64,000 nucleotides of DNA from Heliopora coerulea. Taxonomy: Eukaryota; Cnidaria; Anthozoa; Scleralcyonacea; Helioporidae. Location: the NCBI GenBank assembly GCA_030142905.1, contig JASJOG010000077.1, positions 1,419,001 through 1,483,000 of the forward strand, given 5' to 3'. Under the pieces are notes generated by a model, which saw only the letters and a program-made list of their open reading frames with translations, was not told where the DNA came from and did not search any database. A program made the translations under genes and the position numbers. This document shows positions 57,935 to 64,000 of the stretch, piece by piece (position 1 is the stretch's first letter; each line of letters starts with the position of its first letter).

Positions 57935-58953
57935 ATAGGATTATGATCAATGTTGTATAAATTACAAAGAACATAATGATAAAACAAAATTTCTTTTTCT
58001 GTCATTTTTTCATGTTTTAAAATTGAAAAGAAAGATATTGATCCATCAAAAGGTGAATTTGTGTTGTTTTTTATATCACCAATTGTTAAAGTTGTATCTC
58101 CTAAAACAGTTTTGGATGTAAAAGTTATTAACTTTTTTCCATTACAATAAACACTACTTTTATTATTATTTGGTGTTGTATACATACTGCTCATATCCCA
58201 ATGAATACTCAAACATATCCATTTATTCAAAACTCCAGCATTTGCTTTTGATTGAAAAGCAGCAATTGGTGTTTTATGATTTATAGGATTTGAACCAATA
58301 CTTAAAAAATCAGCACTATCTCCAGCAATAACTAATTCTTTTGTGGATGGATTTGCAAAACAAACAAATTTATCATAACCTCCATTATCATTCCCAAAAA
58401 TTCCTCCTTTTAACCAATCACTTCCAGATGAAGGAACAGAATTCAATTTATAAACAACAAAAACATTTACAATATCTTTTTTTCCTGATATTGGATTAAT
58501 GTTGGAATTTGAAATCATTCTATTATTATTAAATTTTAAAAAATATTTATTATTTTCTTTTTTGCTTTCTAAACACAAGGAAGGTTGAAGACTTTTTGTT
58601 GCTTGTTTAAAATTGTTTCCTTCAATTCCATAATCAATTAGTTCTTTTACTTTTCCGCCGTTTCTTTCAAACAACAAATCATATATTGAATTATATTCAA
58701 CAAAATATAGATTATGAAATTTCAAAGAAAAATTATCTTTCAACACTGAAAAACTAACATCCTTTTTGAGAATGTTTAAATTATCATCAATATATTTCTT
58801 CCTCGCTAAATGCGCATTTTCTGTTGGGTCAGCTGATGTTATTATATGGTTTGAGCCCATGTTAATATTTCCAGTCATTGTACCTCCTGTTGTTGGGAGA
58901 CCCCCTGTTGTTATATTATCATTAACTTTTTCATATCTGTAAAATAAACTCAT
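57925..58953 (-). CDS. Tail-fibre-like / LamG-like protein 2
   Basis: 342 aa, ATG at 58953. TTGGTMTGNINMGSNHIITS and HLARKKYIDDN at residues 21-60, then a LamG-like half with KWICLSIHWDMSSMYTTPNN, YCNGKKLITF and EILFYHYVLCNLYNIDHN. Paralogue of the gene at 56888-57919, placed six bases upstream in transcription order. The two share layout but diverge in the mid region. Confidence 0.6.
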   Translation of the reverse strand: MSLFYRYEKVNDNITTGGLPTTGGTMTGNINMGSNHIITSADPTENAHLARKKYIDDNLNILKKDVSFSVLKDNFSLKFHNLYFVEYNSIYDLLFERNGGKVKELIDYGIEGNNFKQATKSLQPSLCLESKKENNKYFLKFNNNRMISNSNINPISGKKDIVNVFVVYKLNSVPSSGSDWLKGGIFGNDNGGYDKFVCFANPSTKELVIAGDSADFLSIGSNPINHKTPIAAFQSKANAGVLNKWICLSIHWDMSSMYTTPNNNKSSVYCNGKKLITFTSKTVLGDTTLTIGDIKNNTNSPFDGSISFFSILKHEKMTEKEILFYHYVLCNLYNIDHNPINI

Positions 58954-58966
58954 TTATTTTATAATA
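58954..58966 (-). promoter_or_regulatory. TATTATAAAATAA start-abutting motif
   Basis: Directly precedes the ATG at 58953; overlaps the stop of the upstream 219-aa gene. Confidence 0.5.
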
Positions 58967-59613
58967 ATTTCCAATAAAATGTTTCCAATTGAAGATGAAT
59001 TATTTCCTTCTACTTTGAATATTAATTCATTATAAATTCCATTTGATAATTTAACCCCTTTTGTACCTTCGGAGGAAGGATAAATTCTAGAAATACTACC
59101 TTTTAGTGTTTGTTGTGTTGTTATCGGAATTTGTATAAGAATGTCACTTCTTTTTCCATTTACAAAATTTTTACTTTTGTCAATCATGTTACAACTTATG
59201 TTTACATATTCCAAATTATTGTTGATATTTACTTCATTGTCACTTTCAGTTAATGTATTTGGAGATATAACTTTATTAATGGGAAATCCTAGTATGGGTG
59301 CAAATGTTTGTAAATTTAATGTTTTATCTGATTTTATTGTACATTTTCCTGAAAAATCAATTTGTTCCAGTTCTATTTTTCCAACATTTTCAAATTCTGT
59401 TTTTAAAATATTAAAGGTATAATACCCATCTTTGAAACCAATTTTTGTATTATTATAGTTATAATGATGAATATTTGCATCCAAATTATTATAATTCCAA
59501 AAAATACTTATAGATTTTACAAACATCTCTGAACAACTATTTAATATGATTGGATCGTCTAATGCGATTGTTTTTTCATTTTTTGATATAAAAATTTTTA
59601 AAGATATCACCAT
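58954..59613 (-). CDS. Candidate minor capsid (penton-like) protein
   Basis: 219 aa, ATG at 59613, strongly beta-rich. FAPILGFPINKVISP, then NNLEYVNISCNMIDKSKNF, VNGKRSDILIQIPI and YNELIFKVEGNN follow the pattern of single jelly-roll minor capsid proteins in Polinton-type elements (LGF, then I..CN.I, NG..SDI). Size and location beside the fibre genes fit a penton. Assignment is by pattern, so tentative. Confidence 0.45.
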   Translation of the reverse strand: MVISLKIFISKNEKTIALDDPIILNSCSEMFVKSISIFWNYNNLDANIHHYNYNNTKIGFKDGYYTFNILKTEFENVGKIELEQIDFSGKCTIKSDKTLNLQTFAPILGFPINKVISPNTLTESDNEVNINNNLEYVNISCNMIDKSKNFVNGKRSDILIQIPITTQQTLKGSISRIYPSSEGTKGVKLSNGIYNELIFKVEGNNSSSIGNILLEIIIK

Positions 59614-59628
59614 TTATTTTATAATAAA
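59614..59628 (-). promoter_or_regulatory. TTTATTATAAAATAA start-abutting motif
   Basis: Directly precedes the ATG at 59613; forms TAAATG. Confidence 0.5.
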
Positions 59629-59653
59629 TATTTTGATTCGAAACTTTGTCTGA

Positions 59654-61144
59654 TCAGAGCACGTACCGTGCAATTAAAATTCCACCAACTATTGCAAAAG
59701 ATAAAATCCATAAATTTTCACTTGATGTTTTTGGAGGGATAATTTTTGAAGATTTACCTGAAAGGTCTGAAATGTATTTTAATGTATTATTTTTCAAATC
59801 TTTTTTGGATTCATTTTTCTTTATTTCATTTCCCTGTAATTTTGTTTCGCGGGTCTTTGACCCGTAATAATTTAATTTTTCGTTAATTCCAAAAACCATA
59901 TTTTCATCAGAAACTTTTAATTTGTTATTATACCCACCTATTGGTTCTTTTAAAATTATTAAAGATGATGGAATTAACCATAAAGTTGGACTTATAGCAG
60001 TATTTAAAACTACATTAGTTGACGAAATTGCTTGATTCATATTATTAATCCATGTTGTCGTATCATAATTTATTATAGAATCTTCAAAAATTTGTCTAAA
60101 AACTTTTTGTGTTTCCAATGCTGAAGCTCTATTTGAAACAATACTTTGTCTAGTTCTAGCTTGAGATACAAGAATTGCATAAAGATATGCTTCAATGCTG
60201 TGATTTAACAATTCAGTTCCCTTTTTTATTAATCCATCTGAAATTTTTGGAACAAATTTTTTATAATCATTTTGTGTGTCTCTAATTTGACCAGGACCGT
60301 GTTGATATCCTGGCCATGGTGTACTCATATCAATTGCATGAGAATCTCCAATGTGTCTTTTTTTTCCTGAAATTTCCTGCCATGTCCATTTTGGATTGTG
60401 ATCTTTTAAAAATCCAGCATTAAATTTATCAAAGATTTTATCATCACCGTTTTTCAATTGATGCATAATTCTTCTGACTGTAAAATACAGATGAAATCTC
60501 ATAAATGACATAATTTGTTTTGGTACATCAGCTGAAAATAATAAATGTTGGATTGAAATTCCGCATCCATAAGTTGCAATCCATGTTCCTATAATACTTT
60601 GAAAATATGGTTCATTAAGTGACCATTTTGCATTATCATCTGTAGTTATATTCAATCCAGGTAAATTACTTTGAAAATAATCTGTATTGCTTACATAAAT
60701 TCTAAACTGGTTAATAGGATAACTTAAAACATATTGTGTAGGAAAATTATCCCAATAATAAGATTTTCCAGCATAACCAACATGTCTTTTTCCTCTTGGT
60801 AATTCTTGTATACTTCCTCCAAGTTTCCAAATTTTTGGAAAGTTTGGTTTTGGTTTATTTATTGTTAAATATTTTGTCATATTTGGGTCATTTTTAAACG
60901 TGTCTGAATTTATATCTGTTGACAAAAACGAATTATTTTTAAACCAAATATGATAACCTTGAAAAACAGCATTTTTATCAAAATCAGCTTCAAAAGTAAA
61001 CTTTGACATGTCTGCGTATGGATATTTTTTCTTAAAATATTTTTTCTCCAATTCAACATCTTCTTTAATATTTTTCATAACATAATCATAATTTTTCCCA
61101 TAATATTTTCTTTCCATTTTTTCCATTTCTTCAGTTGAATTCAT
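59654..61144 (-). CDS. 496-aa C-terminally anchored virion-type protein, unknown family
   Basis: ATG at 61144; intact frame. Aromatic-rich middle (GSIQELPRGKRHVGYAGKSY, WDNFPTQYVLSYPINQFRIY), a helical part (SFMRFHLYFTVRRIMHQLKN, EAYLYAILVSQARTRQS) and a C-terminal membrane helix (NLWILSFAIVGGILIARYVL). I cannot name the family. As the largest late-type gene next to the capsid and fibre genes it is likely structural. Confidence 0.55.
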   Translation of the reverse strand: MNSTEEMEKMERKYYGKNYDYVMKNIKEDVELEKKYFKKKYPYADMSKFTFEADFDKNAVFQGYHIWFKNNSFLSTDINSDTFKNDPNMTKYLTINKPKPNFPKIWKLGGSIQELPRGKRHVGYAGKSYYWDNFPTQYVLSYPINQFRIYVSNTDYFQSNLPGLNITTDDNAKWSLNEPYFQSIIGTWIATYGCGISIQHLLFSADVPKQIMSFMRFHLYFTVRRIMHQLKNGDDKIFDKFNAGFLKDHNPKWTWQEISGKKRHIGDSHAIDMSTPWPGYQHGPGQIRDTQNDYKKFVPKISDGLIKKGTELLNHSIEAYLYAILVSQARTRQSIVSNRASALETQKVFRQIFEDSIINYDTTTWINNMNQAISSTNVVLNTAISPTLWLIPSSLIILKEPIGGYNNKLKVSDENMVFGINEKLNYYGSKTRETKLQGNEIKKNESKKDLKNNTLKYISDLSGKSSKIIPPKTSSENLWILSFAIVGGILIARYVL

Positions 61145-61165
61145 TATTTATTTTAATAAAAATAG
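61145..61165. promoter_or_regulatory. 21-bp divergent promoter
   Basis: ATTTATTTTAATAAAAATAG separates the ATG of the 496-aa gene (minus) from the integrase ATG at 61166 (plus). All gene orientations in the element change here. Confidence 0.6.
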
Positions 61166-62293
61166 ATGAATGTGAACGAAGTGAATGCTAACAAAATTAG
61201 AGACAAAGAAGTTGTTATTGAACAAGAGTTAAGAGATATTTATTACAACCCAGAAACAGGTTATCAATCTGCAGAAAGACTTTATCAAAAAGCAAAAGAA
61301 AAGGGATTAAAAGTCAGTAGAAAAATTGTGCAAGACTGGTTAAAAACACAAGATACTTTTACTAGATTTAAACCAATTGTCAGAAGACATAAATTCCAAA
61401 AAACATTTGTTAAAGACTTGGGTGACCAAATACAAATGGACTTGATTGATATGAAAAAATATCAAAAATATAATGATGGATATTATTGGATACTTACTGC
61501 TGTTGAAATTCTAAGTCGATATGCATTCTCTATTCCTGTCTACAGAAAAGATACTTTTAACATGACGAAAGCTGTTGGAAAATTACTTAGAAAATTCAAA
61601 AAAAGATTTGACGAATATCCAAATGTAGCTCAATTTGATGAAGGAAAAGAATTTTATAATGTTGGTGTAAGGTGGTTATTGAAAGAACATAATATTGAAT
61701 ATTTTTCCACAAAATCTGTTAGAAAAGCAGCTATAGTTGAAAGATTTAACAGAACTCTAAAAACATCCATGTGGAAATATTTCTATAGCAAGGAAACTTA
61801 TAATTGGATTAACATTTTGAGTAACCTTGTAGATAATTATAATAATACTAAACACAAGAGTATATTAATGAAACCTGCTGATGTGAACAAGTCTAACAAA
61901 GACCAAGTGTGGATTACACTATATGGCTACCCATTAGGAGATTTACCTTTACCTAAATTCAGAATTGGTGATACTGTTAGGATTACTAAATATAAGAATA
62001 TCTTTACTAAAGGTTATGAATCTAATTTTACAGAAGAAATTTTTAAAATTGTAAAAGTATTTAGAGGTGATCCAAACATGTATGAAGTGGAAGATTTAGA
62101 AGGAGAACCAATCATTGGGAAATTTTATGAACAGGAATTATCTGCTGCGGATAAAAAGGATGATGTGTATAGAGTTGAGAAAATATTAAAAAGGAAAAAA
62201 GTGAAAGGTAAAAATATGGTGTTGGTAAAGTGGTTAGGTTATGATAATAAACACAATTCTTGGATCGCAGAAGAAAATATTCAAAACATGTAA
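61166..62293 (+). CDS. int: Retroviral-type integrase with C-terminal chromodomain
   Basis: 375 aa, intact. N-terminal helices, then the catalytic core: QMDLIDMKKYQ (Asp92), NVAQFDEGKEF (Asp158) and KAAIVERFNRTLKTSMWKYF (Glu192), the DDE triad with near DD35E spacing. After an SH3-like region (PKFRIGDTVRITKYK) comes a chromodomain (VEKILKRKKVKGKNMVLVKW then LGYDNKHNSWIAEENI), which binds histone marks and can direct integration into chromatin. All key residues are present, so unlike PolB it looks functional. Confidence 0.92.
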   Translation: MNVNEVNANKIRDKEVVIEQELRDIYYNPETGYQSAERLYQKAKEKGLKVSRKIVQDWLKTQDTFTRFKPIVRRHKFQKTFVKDLGDQIQMDLIDMKKYQKYNDGYYWILTAVEILSRYAFSIPVYRKDTFNMTKAVGKLLRKFKKRFDEYPNVAQFDEGKEFYNVGVRWLLKEHNIEYFSTKSVRKAAIVERFNRTLKTSMWKYFYSKETYNWINILSNLVDNYNNTKHKSILMKPADVNKSNKDQVWITLYGYPLGDLPLPKFRIGDTVRITKYKNIFTKGYESNFTEEIFKIVKVFRGDPNMYEVEDLEGEPIIGKFYEQELSAADKKDDVYRVEKILKRKKVKGKNMVLVKWLGYDNKHNSWIAEENIQNM

Positions 62294-62304
62294 GATGATA
62301 AATT

Positions 62305-62323
62305 AAAAAAAATAAATAAATAA
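62305..62323 (+). promoter_or_regulatory. AAATAAATAAATAA start-abutting motif
   Basis: Directly precedes the ATG at 62324; forms TAAATG on the plus strand. Confidence 0.5.
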
Positions 62324-63655
62324 ATGTCTGAAGGTTTTGATGATATAGAAATGAGAAATAGAAATATGGAAGAAGAAGAGGAAGACCGTGAGGAGGGGGA
62401 AACAAGTTTTGGTGGTGATAACCCAATGGATAATAATGAAAAAACAAGATTACTAAACAATGAAGAAGAAGAACCAAGTAAAATTAATAGAGTAAAATTT
62501 AGTTATAATTTGAAAAAATATTTGGGATCTATAAAAAGATCAATTACTGATGATATAAAAGGATCTTTCAAAAAAATATTCAATGTTACTATCGAAAAGA
62601 AAAATGGCGAAAATTCAAAAATATTGTTAGAAAAAACTGAATTTGTTAGAGACCCAAAAAGCAGAAAATATATTTCAATTATTTTCAAAGGTGAAAAAAT
62701 TGGTTATGTCAATAAAAACAATGAACCAGAGTTATTTGTTAGAAAAAATAAGAAATATGTTGATGAATTTAATGATTATATGAAAAAAGCAAAAAAAGAA
62801 TATGAAAAAACTCCAAGAGCAGCAATCCAAGAAAGAATTGGAGCTGAAGATAATGAAACCGATGAGGAAATTTTTTATGATTCTGTCGCTGACGTTTTTC
62901 TTTTAAAAATTCAAACTAAAATTGATAATATAGTTAGTGAAAATAACCTAAAAAAATTAGTTGATGATGAGAATGACCCAAGACGAACATTATTTAACAA
63001 CGCTGATTTAAGAGAATTTAGAGGAAGTTTATATGATGATAATATTGATAGTATTGATTCTAGTCTGACAAAAGCTGAAAAAAAAGAAGTTATACATGGA
63101 AAAATTAGTGGATTTTATAAAGATAGTATTCAATGGAAAAATAAAGCTGATTTAGAAACAGCTGAACCTCAAAAAAGTATATATAAAAGTTTTTCAGAAA
63201 TTGCAGAACTTCAAGCAGACAAAATGAGTCTTGAAAATAATGAAATACCAAGTAGTGAAGAAGGAATACAGATTTTAAATGAAAGTGTTGAACAGTCTGA
63301 CCTTGGAAGATTAGAAAGATTTAAAAAATGGGTGAAAGAAAATCTCGCAGGTTCATCAGCAGTTGCTATTTCTGTTGCGAGTATAATTACAGCAATAGTT
63401 ATAGGAGCAAGAAACACATTAAAACAAGGTGCAAATGCAGTCGGAAAATTAGGAAAAGCAATTGCAAATATAGATAAAAATTTTGGTGCAGTCATTTCAG
63501 CAGTTTTAAATTTAATTTCTCAAATATTATCATGGGGAGCAAAAGGTATTGCTTTTCTAGCTAAAAATCTATGGATATTAGTTATTGCAATTACTTACTT
63601 TTTATATGAAGAATATAAGAATAGAAAAAATAGAAAAAATAAATATAATTTTTAA
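62324..63655 (+). CDS. 443-aa acidic protein with C-terminal membrane-active segment
   Basis: ATG at 62324. Acidic N-terminus (EEEEEDREEGETSF), a basic mid part, and from about residue 345 a hydrophobic region: SSAVAISVASIITAIVIGAR, an amphipathic GKLGKAIANIDKNFGAVISA and AKNLWILVIAITYFLYEEYK with a Lys/Arg tail. Layout resembles membrane-lytic or membrane-anchored virion proteins. No catalytic motif. Family not named. Confidence 0.6.
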   Translation: MSEGFDDIEMRNRNMEEEEEDREEGETSFGGDNPMDNNEKTRLLNNEEEEPSKINRVKFSYNLKKYLGSIKRSITDDIKGSFKKIFNVTIEKKNGENSKILLEKTEFVRDPKSRKYISIIFKGEKIGYVNKNNEPELFVRKNKKYVDEFNDYMKKAKKEYEKTPRAAIQERIGAEDNETDEEIFYDSVADVFLLKIQTKIDNIVSENNLKKLVDDENDPRRTLFNNADLREFRGSLYDDNIDSIDSSLTKAEKKEVIHGKISGFYKDSIQWKNKADLETAEPQKSIYKSFSEIAELQADKMSLENNEIPSSEEGIQILNESVEQSDLGRLERFKKWVKENLAGSSAVAISVASIITAIVIGARNTLKQGANAVGKLGKAIANIDKNFGAVISAVLNLISQILSWGAKGIAFLAKNLWILVIAITYFLYEEYKNRKNRKNKYNF

Positions 63656-63673
63656 TTTTTTATATAATAAAAA
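63656..63673 (+). promoter_or_regulatory. TATATAATAAAAA upstream motif
   Basis: Between the 443-aa gene and the ATG at 63674; a variant of the TATAAATAA box. Confidence 0.45.
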
Positions 63674-64000
63674 ATGAACAGAGTAGACGAATTATATCCA
63701 GGATATAAAAGATCAAAAATGAGCGAAATTAAAGGAACCAGAACAAGGCATATTGTAACTTTGAATCCGAATAAAGTAAATCCTGAAGAAGAGCTTTACA
63801 TAGATATTCCAAAATTAAACCCTAATTTGTGTCTTGTTCCTGATTCATTAAGATTGTTATTTAATTTTAAAAATGCAAATACTAAGTCTTGGTTTTTAAA
63901 TAATTTATCAAAATTGTTAAAGAAAAGATTGGTTGTTAAATTTGCTGGAGAAATTGTTTACGATAATAGGGGAGAATCTCTTTTGGAAATTTACAAAGAT
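63674..64000 (+). CDS. N-terminus of a probable major capsid protein
   Basis: 109 codons to the window end, open. RHIVTLNPNKVNPEEELYID, IPKLNPNLCLVPDSLRLLFN and LLKKRLVVKFAGEIVYDN give alternating beta-strands. Position after the membrane-active protein, and length still open, fit a double jelly-roll major capsid protein of a Polinton-type virus. Cut by the window edge, so identity is inferred. Confidence 0.45.
   Translation, partial: MNRVDELYPGYKRSKMSEIKGTRTRHIVTLNPNKVNPEEELYIDIPKLNPNLCLVPDSLRLLFNFKNANTKSWFLNNLSKLLKKRLVVKFAGEIVYDNRGESLLEIYKD

Larger units (their letters stand above)
49755..64000. mobile_element. Maverick/Polinton-type (adintovirus-like) element, right end outside the window
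   Basis: PolB, retroviral-type integrase, capsid-like genes and small membrane proteins form the Polinton module set. Minus-strand genes run from 61144 to 50226, plus-strand genes from 61166 onward. The left limit is inferred from the truncation of the hAT gene at 49754 and the AG-starting sequence at about 49755. ATPase and protease genes are not seen and may lie to the right. Confidence 0.82.

Overview
This 64 kb window is nuclear DNA from a metazoan. It holds an intron-rich animal transcription-factor gene, many decayed transposons of animal-type families, and two virus-like DNA elements. A marine invertebrate, perhaps a cnidarian such as a coral or anemone, is my best guess from the element mix (Polinton-type, Penelope, Kolobok, Harbinger, RLE-type LINE). 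I cannot prove the species from sequence alone.

The only recognisable host gene is an ARNT-like bHLH-PAS gene on the minus strand. Twelve coding exons can be placed from 43530 (start codon) down to 7892. Reading phases and splice sites are consistent at every junction. The exons cover the N-terminal leader, the bHLH, PAS-A and PAS-B; the 3' exons would lie beyond position 1. Its introns hold a MADF-bearing MITE pair, a CR1/L2-type LINE, a Tigger/pogo element with an extra HIRAN-like ORF, SINEs, RLE-type LINE fragments, microsatellites and fold-back repeats.

Left virus-like element (about 1-4015, plus strand). It has a BRO-N gene, a BRO-N/VRR-NUC fusion, two small membrane-protein genes, a zinc-ribbon gene, the end of an SF1 helicase and a GIY-YIG nuclease. 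Most are broken by stops, frameshifts or a SINE. A repeated TATATA-type motif sits just upstream of most start codons. The right part of this region is a nested structure. A Penelope retroelement (RT plus GIY-YIG, with hammerhead-ribozyme-like cores) lies between two arms of an inverted duplication of about 0.87 kb. A MULE with long TIRs and a clean 9-bp target duplication is inserted in one arm.

Region 45-49.75 kb is a stack of DNA transposons: a THAP/Kolobok-type gene whose 5' part holds a Harbinger-type MITE, a Crypton-like fragment, and a BED/hAT transposase cut off at about 49.75 kb.

Right virus-like element (about 49.75 kb to the right edge). This is a Maverick/Polinton-type (adintovirus-like) element. 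It has a protein-primed type DNA polymerase B (broken), several small membrane or basic proteins, two tandem phage-tail-fibre-like/LamG-like genes, a jelly-roll-like minor capsid candidate, a 496-aa membrane-anchored protein, an integrase with a chromodomain on the opposite strand, a 443-aa membrane-active candidate and the start of a likely major capsid gene. Genes point away from a 21-bp divergent promoter at 61145-61165, and most start codons are preceded directly by TATAAATAA, giving TAAATG. The left and right elements share the pair of small membrane-protein genes, so they look like relatives of one lineage with different gene complements.
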